Assembly: GCA_022495995.1 (NCBI GenBank)
Contig: JAFEMH010002605.1
Location: forward strand, 62,001-126,000
DNA length: 64,000 bases
Source: Adenophora triphylla var. japonica
Lineage: Eukaryota; Streptophyta; Magnoliopsida; Asterales; Campanulaceae
Reading direction: 5' to 3'
In this document: piece by piece, positions 23,206 to 33,296 of the stretch
Numbering within the stretch: the first letter of the stretch is position 1
Layout: each line of letters starts with the position of its first letter
Notes under the pieces: generated by a model
What the model was told of the DNA's origin: nothing
The model's database searches: none
The model's input: only the letters and a program-made list of their open reading frames with translations
Made by a program: the position numbers and the translations under genes

Positions 23206-24735
23206 ATGCCGCCAAAGAAAAATTTATTAACAGGTCAGGGCTCGAACCCTAAAGGAAGAGGGCTGGTAAAAACAACCAGCAAATGGGGTAAAAATCAGAA
23301 ATTGGATATAATATGGAATAAATATGGTCAACCAGTTGGTGGAGAAATGGCAAAACTAGCTACTCAGATAGGAATTTTTGCTAGAAATGGGGAACATTTC
23401 CTATTAACTATAGAGTGGCCTCAGATGGACCATGAGTGCATAAACGCCGTATGGAATGACATTTTGGTAAGTTGTAATCCATATTTCTTACATAAATCTC
23501 TAGTACGTAGTCAAAAGTCTTATGATTCTCTAACAATTATTTTTTTTTTCTTTGTTGAATTGTGTATATAGAATAATACAAATGCTCCTCCGGAGTATTA
23601 CCCGGTTATGGTTCTTTCTCTCAGTAAAGCGTGGCTTGACTGGAAATACCAGGTGAGACAAGCATATAATAAGTATTACTCAGTTATGAATATTACTCAG
23701 TTATGACTTTGTTATGAATATTATATCAGTTATATGACTCAGTTATGAATATTACTCAGTTGAAATCTCATTATAAGATGTATGAATCCGACCAAGACGC
23801 ATTGGCTAACCCACCCCGTGGGTGCGTTGCGGATCAATGGGCTGCACTTGTTGCGATGTGGGGTACGGACAAGGCTCGGGTATATTTCAAATTAATCTCA
23901 ATCTATTATCGTGAATGTCTTATATAAGTAGTCAAATTAATACTAATATTATCTTCTTCTTTTTTTCCAGGAAATATCAGAAACAAATAAATTGAATCGA
24001 GAAAAGCAAGCGTGCTTGAATCGGACCGGAAAAACGTCCCATCCCAAACTCATAAAAGAGGTTTGTCATCGTTCAATTTAGTTCTCAGTTGTCAATTAAT
24101 GTTTCTTTTTGTATCGTATATAAATATATTTTTTTTGGTCAAATGATTCTATTATAAATTGTAGGGAGACGACAAGGGTTTACCAACTGATCGCGTAAGC
24201 TTGTTCATAGCTACGCGCACGGGCAAAACACCTGCAGATCAAGAAACCACTCAAATGATTGTAAGTTAAAGTTTCAACCTTTTCTCGTTTCAGCTTTGTT
24301 ATTCTATAAAATACTTTTTTCATTTCTAACTTCATTTTCATAATATTAATTAAAGTTAAAACATTTATATTGAACATGTTGTTTTTGTTACAGCAAACGC
24401 TTAATGATGCAATTGATGAGCTGCCAGAGGAGCAACAAAACTCTCCCACGGCGCGTGAAAAGATTTTTGTTGGTATGATGGGCACTGATGACCACGGGAG
24501 AGTGCGATGTATGGGAGGCGGTGTTAACAAAACTAAGGTGTTTGGTAAATCCCCAACTACTCAGACAGCTGTATTGGAGGCGGTGGCATCCGTCGCAGCG
24601 CATTTTGAAAGGCAACTTCAGGAGGAACGCCGACAAAATGAGGAGCAACGACAACAGTTACAACAACAGTTACAACAACAAATTGATGAGTTGAAACGTC
24701 ATTTGATGGAACGTGGAAAAGACGGTAATCAATAG
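23206..24735 (+). CDS. TNPA-type protein (plant transposase, Ptta/En/Spm family), six exons, apparently intact
   Basis: Exons 23206-23466, 23572-23652, 23760-23879, 23971-24060, 24165-24260 and 24394-24735 all have GT...AG borders and all junctions fall between codons, giving about 329 residues with no internal stop. The start is MPPKK at 23206; ATG at 23197 is also in frame, and a CAG just upstream could be an acceptor of a leader intron. Key segments are GYESDQDA-like YESDQDALANPP with VADQWAALVAMWGTDKAR (exon 3), NREKQACLNRTGKTSH (exon 4), SLFIATRTGKTPADQET (exon 5) and PTAREKIFVGMMG (exon 6). It ends in a Gln-rich coiled coil. In En/Spm, TNPA binds subterminal repeats and aids transposition, and it can relieve promoter methylation. 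Here the likely targets are the TACGGCGG words at the element ends. Function is inferred from family and position. Confidence 0.85.
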
Positions 24736-24989
24736 GTGGTGAATTTGGTTTTTGTGATACATTCAACATTAATGGTTATTATGTTTGGAAACGACAAACG
24801 TTATTTGTATAATGGTTATTATGTTTGGATACATTCAACATTAATTTTGTGTTAATATGTAGATTGTAAACATTGCTTGCATTTGTGTATTTTTGGTTAT
24901 ATACAGGTTGCATTTGTGTGTGTACAGGTTGAATTTGGTTTTTGTGAACGTATTTTTTGGGAAAGTGAATTATACAGGCCTGGGAAAAA

Positions 24990-25515
24990 AAATAGGCTTA
25001 TTTACGGCGAAACCCTTCATCCGCCGTAAATAAGCCCCTAGACGACTCGTGCCCAAAGGGGGGACGAGGGAACCAGTAGGGGGTTTAAATGGGACGACTC
25101 GTGCCATGTGGGACGAGTCGTCTCTATCAAGTTATTTACGGCGGTGACTAAATCCGCCGTATAAAATAGCCATGGATGACTCGTCTACAAAGGGGGGACG
25201 AGGGAACCAGTGGGGGGTTCAATTGGGATGACTCGTTACAGAGCGGACGACTCGTCTCTTATTTACGGCGGTGGTGTGTCCGCCGTATATAGTATTTACG
25301 GCGGTTATACCGCCGTATAAAGATCACTCAAATACACTATAATATACGTACATATTTCATTTATATACGGCGGTGGTATGTCCGCCGTATATAGTATTTA
25401 CGGCGAGGCTTTATACGTTGGACTATTTACGGCGGAAAGTCCGCCGTAAATAGTATTTACGGCGGGGCACGTTTTATATACGGCGGATTTTAACCGCCGT
25501 AAATAGTCCTTTTTC
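24990..25515. repeat. 3' subterminal repeats of CACTA 2, interleaved with GACGACTCGTGCC modules
   Basis: TACGGCGG / CCGCCGTA hairpins match those of the 5' end. Between them lies a module that occurs twice (about 25041-25105 and 25173-25240): GACGACTCGTGCC, AAAGGGGGGACGAGGGAACC, a spacer, then GGACGACTCGT again. The GGCACGAGTCGT word is the same one repeated in the Tekay-like solo LTR at 30650-30796. Confidence 0.85.
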
Positions 25516-25526
25516 TTGTAGTGTGT

Positions 25527-26060
25527 CTAACTTTCAGGTTCTCTGTTTCATGGTTGTATCTTCAAAGGCAACTTCAAATGAATGGTATCTCGATAGTGGC
25601 TATTCTAGACACATGACTGGAGATATCAAATTGCTAGAAGACTTCCATGAAGAGAAAGGTCCCTCGGTTACGTTTGGTGATAACAATGAAGGCAAGATTG
25701 TTGGTTATGGTAAAATCCGAAAAGGAAAAGTTTTCATAGAAAGAGTAGCTCTTGTTGAAGGTCTCAATCACAACCTACTCTCCATATCTTAATTTGCGAC
25801 AAATGATTGAACTGCCATTTCACTTCAAATAATTGCTTCATAAAAGATGGCACCTCCGGCATTACTTTGCTCACAAGGAATCGTAAGAACAATGTTTATA
25901 TTCTTGATTTAAATTCTATGAATCCTATTACTAATCTCTATTTTATAGCAAAGAATGTGAGCAAAAATAGTTGGCTATGGCACAAGTGATTAAGCCATTT
26001 GAACTTCAAGTATTTAGCAAAGCTCCAAAGGGATAATCTTGTTAAAGGGTTGCCCAAAGT
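25527..26060 (+). pseudogene. pol: Copia A protease and GAG-pre-integrase region
   Basis: Resuming after CACTA 2, the frame reads NEWYLDSGYSRHMTG (about 25577-25620), the copia aspartic protease active site with Asp-Ser-Gly kept but the usual following Cys replaced by Tyr. GLNHNLLSIS follows, then a stop at 25790-25792. After a second frame (25807-25989) comes the pre-integrase segment SWLWHK, a stop, and LSHLNFKYLAKLQRDNLVKG. The protease would have processed Gag-Pol; this copy is broken. Confidence 0.88.
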
Positions 26061-26920
26061 AGCTGATCATCATGAGAAAAAGTGTTCAACTTGCCAACTT
26101 GGTAAACTTCACAAAGAGTCTTTCCCTATCAAGATTGCTCCCTCAACAACAAGATGTTTACAACTGCTCAACATAGATTTGTTTGAACCAGTCACCACCG
26201 CGAGCCTTGGACGAAACAAATATACTTTAGTTATGGTGGATGACTATTCGAGATACACAAGGGTGGAAATGATGATTTCTAAAGATGATTGTTATGGTAT
26301 CTTGACTGCTCTTTTTAGGCAGCTCCAAACACAAAAAGAAGATGACATCTTGAGCGTAAGATCAGACAATGGAACTGAGTTCAAGAATAACGGTATTGCT
26401 TGATATTGTGATTATCATGGGATAGATCACAACTTCTCTACCGCTGGGGTTCCATAACAAAATTGCATTGTGGAAAGAAAGAAAAGAACCTTGATTGAGG
26501 CTGGAAAAATAATGATAGCTGAAGCAAAACTTCCTCAATATTTTTGGGCTAAAGCTGTCAACACTGCTTGTTATAAGCAGAATCGCTCACTCGTCAACAA
26601 AACTTACAACAAAACTTCATATGAACTCTGGATAGGAAGAGCTCCCAACATTGCATTCTTCAAAATCTTCGGTTGTATGTGTTATATCCTCTACAACGTA
26701 AAGGAACATAGAGGTAAATTCGATGCTAAAGCTGATGAAGGTATTTTTGTTGGGTATGCTAAACACTCTAAAACTTTTCATGCTTTCAATAGAACTAGCT
26801 TAAAAATAGTAGATTTTGTCCATATCTCTTTTGATGAACATTCTCTCCATGAGACACATTTGGCTCCAAATGTTTCTAATGATTTTGTTGAGTCGAATGT
26901 AACCAGGTGCGCCTCATAGA
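26061..26920 (+). pseudogene. pol: Copia A integrase
   Basis: The zinc-binding end CSTCQLGKLHKESFP (about 26086-26130) is followed by the catalytic core: LLNIDLFEPVTTASLG (first Asp, near 26180), VRSDNGTEFKN (second Asp, near 26360) and IVERKKRTLIEAGKIM (Glu, near 26470). Stops occur at 26401-26403 and 26456-26458, just before the Glu. The downstream GKFDAKADEGIFVGYAKHSK segment is the usual copia integrase C terminus. The DDE triad is present in pieces, but the reading frame is not. Confidence 0.9.
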
Positions 26921-27992
26921 AGTGTGCCTGAACCAGAACAATTTTCATCAACTCATGGAATTCTATCAACATCCCAGGCGCCCCCTTCAGAACCAGAAGA
27001 ACCTTTTTCTGATCCATCTGAAGCGCCAGAGTTTACTACTCCTGTAGCACCCTCTTTTGAAGAAGTTCGTAGTGATGAACCTTTAAACTCTATTGAACCA
27101 CTCCAACAACTCACTTACAATGATTTTGATGTTGGTCTTCATGATATACATATAGCCGATCTTCAATGACCTCATACTCAACCATATTTACCTCTTGAGG
27201 TTCGTGAGCATAGTAGTCACCCAATCTCAAATGTTATTGGTGATCTCCATGCTGATGTTCAAACAAGGAGAACTTCAAACTATGATGAGCATACATCATT
27301 TATATCTCAAATTGATCCAAAAAAGATTGATGAAGCACTCCAAGATCCTAGTTGGGTTGTTGCTATTCAAGAAAAGCTTAACCAATTTAAAAGATGTAAG
27401 GTTTGGACTCTTGTGCCTAGACCTAATGATCAAGGAGTTATTGGTACCAAGTGGGTCTTTAAAAATAAGATGGATGAGAATGAAAGCATCACGAGAAACA
27501 AAGCAATGTTAGTTGCACAAGGCTATAGGCAAGAAAAAGGGATCGACTATGATGAAACCTTTGCACCTGTAGCCGAACTTGAAGCCATCAGAATATTTTT
27601 AGCTTATGCCTCTTACAAGAAATTCAAGCTTTATCAAATGAATGTGAAGAGTGCATTTCTTAATGGTGAACTCCAAGAACAAGTCTTTGTAGATCAACCA
27701 CCTGGTTTTGAAGATAGCAAATTTCCCAACCATGTTTTCAAACTTCAAAAAGCTTTGTACAGACTCAAGTAAGCTCCAAGAGCATGGTATGATAATCTAT
27801 CTAAATTTCTTTTAGAAAAAGGCTTCAAGCGCGGTAAGATCGATACAACTCTTTTCATTGCAAAACATGATGATCATTCTTTAATTGTTCAAATTTATGT
27901 TGATGATATTATCTTTGGATCTAATAATGAAAATTTATGTAAGCGCTTTGAGAAGCTAATGAAAAGCAAGTTTGAAATGAGCATGATGGGAG
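26921..27992 (+). pseudogene. pol: Copia A reverse transcriptase, 5' part
   Basis: A linker rich in Pro and Glu with GCGCC words in its DNA (26908-27040) leads to the RT: WVFKNKMDENESITRNKAML and YDETFAPVAELEAIRIFLAY (about 27440-27610), QMNVKSAFLNGELQEQVFV (about 27640-27690), LYRLK with a stop at 27769-27771, then QIYVDDIIFGS (about 27891-27925) carrying the YVDD catalytic motif. The frame shifts near 27190 and 27410. It is interrupted at GEL by the solo LTR insertion at 27997 and continues at 41262 as TFFLGLQIKQ. Confidence 0.92.
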
Positions 27993-28474
27993 AACTTGTT
28001 GGGTTTTATGGGTCCATGCGCAGCGGAATTAAGCATCAAATTAACATAAAACCCAAGCCCTAAGATCCGTTCTATACGATTAAATTGAATTCCTATGAGA
28101 TAGAATTTACCAACCTTTATTGCTTTCCGTTCTTGAGCTATCGAACAATTATCAATGTGATTTTGAATCACAAACTTCGATCTTCAAAAACTTGAATCTT
28201 CATATTGCTTTGAACAATAGAACTCTAGGCCTTGATCGTCGTACGAGCAAAGACCCTCTAGTAGTATCCACACGTTAGAATGAACCAAGAACAGTTCTTG
28301 AGAATTGCTAGATTCTTAAACCTATGGAAGAAATATTGAGAAACCTTTGTTGTGATTTTTCCTTGAAAATTCGGCTAGGTTTCGACTGTTTACAGACTCA
28401 TATTTATACTACAATAGCATTAATATTAGCGCCCTAATCGTATTAGGAAACTAGGCTGTAAACTGTCTCTGGGG

Positions 28475-28545
28475 CTTAAGTTGTCGCGCTACAACTTAAG
28501 GCAAACCGCCTTTGTGACTTTAAGTTGTCGCGCTACAACTTAAGG
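28475..28545. repeat. Two copies of a CG-centred palindrome in the copia solo LTR
   Basis: A 26-base near-perfect palindrome with core TAAGTTGTCGCGCTACAACT, extended on both sides, occurs at 28475-28500 and again at about 28519-28545. The spacer between them itself contains a short GGC...GCC hairpin. Such an RNA would fold into two strong stem-loops. Confidence 0.9.
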
Positions 28546-29700
28546 CAGATCAGGAACTCTCAATTTTCTTCCTTTGGTTTAACCAATTCATTCTAGATGT
28601 GTGTGACCCAATAGGATTATATTATGTTGGCAATGAACTCGATCATATCGACCCTCATAAGACATAAGCGGACTCTAGCAAGCCATTATGTCTACCCAAA
28701 TAATATAACGTAAGAGTTCACGTTTCCAATGTGAATGTGCGCTCGCCCCCGGAAAATTTTGGGTTTCCCGGTTTAAATGAAAAGAAGGAGTCGCCACGCC
28801 GTTTTAAGAGGAAACATTGAAAACCTTTATTTAGAGAGAAAAACATGAGTTCGGAGGTCAGGTTACGTGTTGGGAAGAACCGAGAGTTCACCCAACACGC
28901 CTCGTCCGTAGACGAGTCTTTCAATCAAAAACATCCAAGTAAATCCAAAGTGTGTGCAAATATTGATAATAAACAAAGTGTGATTAAATGCATCTTATTA
29001 ATTATGGAACGAGAATTACATATTGTGAGCCCATTATTTAGGGAGGCCACATCCCTGATACAAACAATCTAAAACAGATTACAAAGGAAAAAGGGTCTCT
29101 GCAGATGGGTCATGTATGTCGCATGACACATCGCACCAGTGACCACATGTGTCGCGTGACACAGGATCACTTGTAGACAAAGGTGTCGCGTGACACATAT
29201 GAGCCATCTGCAGAAACTAAACAAGACGAACACAGAATCAACAGAAAGCTATACAGATCTAATCAATTAACTAGATTACGAACGAAATACAGAAACGAAA
29301 CTAAATCAACCCAGGGAGTGTGGATATGGGTAGATCCACACCCCCTTGGGGTTCAAACACCAAATCCAATCAAATAATCAACAATATAACTCAATTGCAC
29401 GAATTACTCAGATTAAACAGAGAGATTGCGATTGGGATTCAGTAATCCAGATAGCTAGGATCTGATTACTGAATCCAAACAAAATTAAATGCTAGAATTA
29501 ATATAAATTAAGCAAGAGAGAGAGAGATTGAGAGTTAGGGAATCGTTACCCTTGTTGCTTCCACGAATTCTATATCCAGTCAGATATAGAATCCTTCAAT
29601 TCTTCACCTCTGATTTGGAAGGATTAAGGCGAGAGGCTCAATTGGTGTGGCTTGAGAATTGGGTTTGGAAGGGAGGAATTGGGTAGGTTGAAGGTAGGAG

Positions 29701-31933
29701 TCGTAACGACCCTAAACCTAGGCACCTATTTTAGTATCATAAAATGTGCTTTTAATATATTTTTAATACTATGTGTGTAATTTATATCTTTGATTTCTTA
29801 AAAATTAAAATGAAATGATTGAAAAATAAATAATATTCTTGGGAATGGTATAATAATAGAAAGGAATAAATAAAATAAAATGTGGGTAGATATTTTGTGT
29901 AGGGGAAAAGTAAGGAATAAAAATAGAAAAAGAGAGTAAGAAGGAGGGTTTTTGGGTGGGGGGCCATTCCTCCCCCTTGAATTCCTCACCTTGTCCCCTC
30001 CCCTTTTAGTCAAAAGCCATACCTTCTACATACTCCCATCATCCGACCTCCCCCTCCTCCCTCATAATCCCTCTTACTTCCTTTCCTAGAAATCTTCCAT
30101 GGAAACTTCCTCCCTAACCTATTCATCCAAGAAATCATAGTAAATTCAAGCCTTCTCCATTTGAAGATCCGAGAGTACTTTTGGATTCGTGGAGTCGAGA
30201 GGAACACATTGAGCTAAGAAGATCTTTGATCCACTTCATAAATTCTAGGTGAGTTATTATGACCCTTCCTTTCCTTTAAATGTTCATGGATTGTTTAAGG
30301 TTGTTATAGTGTAAAATGATTATTTGATACTTTGTGAGATCTACTTGGGTTGAGGAAGTGGTTAATGTTTTAGAAGAATGTTGTCATTTATGAAAGTGTT
30401 AAAAGTGTAAGAAAATGGAATGATTAGATTTAAAGGAGTTAATTTGAAATGTGGAAGTTAAATGGGTTGGAATCAAATAGTAAATGGTTTAGGTTTATAT
30501 CATTTTGGGAGTTTAAAGGGATGTAGTATGAGAGCTATGAAGTAGGAAATGCCCTTTTAGGTTCATAACTTAGAATACATGTGGTTGGAATTTTGGGATT
30601 TTGAGACTTTGTTGTTGACTGCTGCTGTTTTGCCTTTCTGGGCCGAGGGCACGAGTCGTGACCTCAGGCACGAGTCGTGCCATGTAAGGGTCACGAGTCG
30701 TGCCTTGGATAAAGGGAAGTCGTGCCTTACTGGGGACGCCAGGTTCAGGGGAAGGTCAAGGGGGCACGAGTCGTGCCCTGGGGGACGAGTCGTGCCCTGG
30801 CCTGGTTTCAAAGTATCAATTTTAGAGCTGCTCAAACCTAATCAAACTCGAACCAAAATGAAATCTCTTTAACCTAGATTAAAGTAGAATACTTTGGCTA
30901 CTCAATGACATCTTAAGTGATCAAAATGGAATCGTGGAAGTAGTTTAATTATTGTCCCGAAAATGGTTGATAGGTTTGATTTGTAACTTCACCAAAATAG
31001 TTTCAACTTGGGGAATAGATCTTGAACTTTTATTGAGGTTATTCGAGGTTGTATAATGAAAATGTAGGAATGGTTTATGATACATAGTGGCCTTACTTCC
31101 TCCATATCATTGGTGAGTGGTTTGTAATAGTGTAGAAGCTATAAGTTTCACTATTGGGTTAATTGGTAATGGGTATGTATCACATTGTAGCATTGTTATT
31201 CTAAGTTGTGGAATTATTGATTATATGGTTCCCTAAATATCCTAAGTATGGACTATTTGGCAAGTGTTATATGGCATCCCATTGTGTGGGTTATGTGTTA
31301 TATGGTGGTGTGATATCCCGATTGTGGATTATGTGGCATGTTGATTATATTGTTATCCCAATACGTGGGTATGTTTATTATGTGGTTGTATGGTTATCCC
31401 GATTGTGGATTTATTTGTTATCATTCATATTTATTGATGATACTATGCATAGTGTATTACTTAAATGTTGCATTATAATGTTGGATTGAACATGAGTATA
31501 TTTTACCATGTTGCTATATTGTTTATCCCGTTTTGTGGATTTATCTCAAGTAACTATCATGTGCTTGGGCGTATTATGTTCGGGTGGGTATGATGGATGC
31601 CAATCAATTATTGATTTGTTCAATAAGTGATTGAAGGTACATCATACCGGTGACCCTTCCCCACTCTGTGGCCACGGGGTGGGGCCGTGCTAACGACTGT
31701 ACTGAGTGATAAGTAGCCTTTACAGTTCTGTTGCAACCGTTGTAAGGAGGGACGATGTTATGGTTGGATTTCCTCTAAGTAGAGATATTACTAATTGATT
31801 TTTAAAATTGTAAGTTTGAAAGGTGGTTTTCTTTTAAAAGGCAAATAAATGTTTTAAAAATCGAGATGGTTTTTCTTAGTTTGAGCTCCCTTAGCTCGGG
31901 ACACGTGTTAGGTCCCGGGTTGGGGTGCTCACA
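29701..31933 (+). mobile_element. Probable Tekay-type gypsy solo LTR nested in the Tat LTR
   Basis: Comparison with the right Tat LTR shows about 2.2 kb of extra DNA here. It begins TCGTAACGACCC and ends GGTCCCGGGTTGGGGTGCTC then ACA, resembling the termini of long Tekay/Del chromovirus LTRs. No primer site or coding frame is present, so a solo LTR is the simplest reading. A clear 5-bp target duplication is not visible because the site is an AG repeat. Five CACGAGTCGTG-type palindromes lie at 30650-30796. Confidence 0.65.
30650..30796. repeat. Five CACGAGTCGTGCC palindromes
   Basis: CACGAGTCGTG (30650-30660), GGCACGAGTCGTGCC (30667-30681), CACGAGTCGTG (30692-30702), GGCACGAGTCGTGCC (30763-30777) and GACGAGTCGTGCC (30784-30796). 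The fully palindromic 15-mer has a central GAGTC. Confidence 0.95.
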
Positions 31934-32599
31934 AGAGAGGGGTTTGTGTTTGGAGAGGTTTGTTACGCTGCAAATTCTGCAGAGTAACAGTAGGCTAAAA
32001 TTTGGATCCATTTATGAGAGGGGGAGGGTCTTATTTATAGGCTGCAGTTGGCTGCCTTAGTGTGTCCCACGACCTTACGCGTCCACTTTTCATGCCTCAA
32101 GCTGTTGCGTGACACAAGGTGGCTCAACCGCTTTTGGCGCCAAAAACCAGTTTCTGGAACATTCCGGGAAAATACCCAAAAGGTCCAACAGGTTTTATTC
32201 CCAAGGGGTCCTTTGGCATGAATAATGTACCAAAAGGTACTTCCTTCGCGGGAAACTCATGGAACGTTTCCGGAAGTCTCGGGATAGGCCGGGAATTTAC
32301 CAAAACGCCCCTAAATGCAATTTTATTATATTAAAATGCATCTAAAAGGTTGCGAATTGGATTGGCGTACTTACAGAGCCCCTCGGCAACGTCACTTTTG
32401 GAAAAAGTGGGGTTGTCGATAAAATAAGACCCAATCTCAATGAGCGGCTAGGGTTAAGGTGAAGGGCTAGAAGGGTGAGAAGGGGAAAAGATGGCTGGAC
32501 CTTTCTGAGAAAGGATTCCTACGTATCCCTTAAACAAGGGAATCAAGCCAAATCGTAGTTCGGGACACAAGACTGGAGGGGAAAACGACAAACCGAAGA

Positions 32600-33296
32600 A
32601 GTGAGAACTATGGTGTCTCAAACCAATTTTGAAAATATTGTGAGATCTATGGTGTCTCGAACCACTTTTGAAAATGTTGTGAGATCTATGGTGTCTCGGA
32701 CCACTTTTGAAAATGTTGTGAGATCTATGGTGTCTCGAACCAATTTTGAAAATGTTGTGAGATCTATGGTGTCTCGAACCACTTTTGAAAATGTTGTGAG
32801 ATCTATGGTGTCTCGGACCACTTTTGAAAATGTTGTGAGATCTATGGTGTCTCGGACCAATTTTGAAAATGTTGTGAGATCTATGGTGTCTCGAACCACT
32901 TTTGAAAATGTTGTGAGATCTATGGTGTCTCAGACCACTTTTGAAAATGTTGTGAGATCTATGGTGTCTCGAACCAATTTTGAAAATGTTGTGAGATCTA
33001 TGGTGTCTCGAACCACTTTTGAAAATGTTGTGAGATCTATGGTGTCTCGGACCACTTTTGAAAATGTTGTGAGATCTATGGTGTCTCGGACCAATTTTGA
33101 AAATGTTGTGAGATCTATGGTGTCTCGAACCACTTTTGAAAATGTTGTGAGATCTATGGTGTCTCGAACCACTTTTGAAAATGTTGTGAGATCTATGGTG
33201 TCTCGGACCAATTATTGAAAATGTTGTGAGATCTATGGTGTCTCGGACCAATTTTGAAAATGTTGTGAGATCTATGGTGTCTCGAACCAATTTTGA
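32600..33296. repeat. 39-bp tandem array (about 18 units) with a 117-bp higher-order period
   Basis: The unit reads TTTGAAAATGTTGTGAGATC then TATGGTGTCTCGAACCACT. Units ending ACCAA and ACCAC follow a regular one-two pattern, so every third unit matches best (117-bp period). Because 39 is divisible by three, long open frames appear on both strands (up to 278 codons), which are artefacts. In element orientation the array lies between gag and the 3' LTR, the position where Ogre/Tat elements commonly carry tandem repeats. Confidence 0.95.

Larger units (their letters stand above)
13790..25523 (+). mobile_element. CACTA (En/Spm) element 2 with TNPD and TNPA genes
   Basis: It starts CACTACAAGAAA...CTATTTACGGCG and ends with the inverse CGCCGTAAATAG...TTCTTGTAGTG-type sequence, flanked by the 3-bp duplication TGT (13787-13789 and 25524-25526). 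Subterminal regions are packed with TACGGCGG / CCGCCGTA palindromes. The 11.7-kb interior holds a decayed TNPD-type transposase gene (15431-19104), a second ORF region with duplicated flanks (19288-20780), and a six-exon TNPA-type gene that looks intact (23206-24735). It sits between gag and protease of copia A and is therefore younger than copia A. Confidence 0.95.
28732..32375 (-). repeat. Left (3') LTR of the Tat-like element, split by a solo LTR
   Basis: Begins TGAATGTGCGCTCGCC and ends GGCGTACTTACA. After removing 29701-31933 it aligns base for base with the right LTR at 39192-40608, with roughly fifteen differences by eye, mostly C/T transitions. TGTCGCATGACA and GTGTCGCGTGACAC palindromes lie at 29117-29196. 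The adjacent internal sequence GAGCCCCTCGGC (32376-32387) is, on the minus strand, a short purine-rich tract fitting a polypurine primer. Confidence 0.9.

Noticed and set aside
32454..33290. Open frame of 278 codons on the minus strand and 205 codons on the plus strand
   Set aside because: Both are produced by the 39-bp tandem array, whose unit length is divisible by three; the peptides are simple 13-residue repeats and no start or domain supports a gene.
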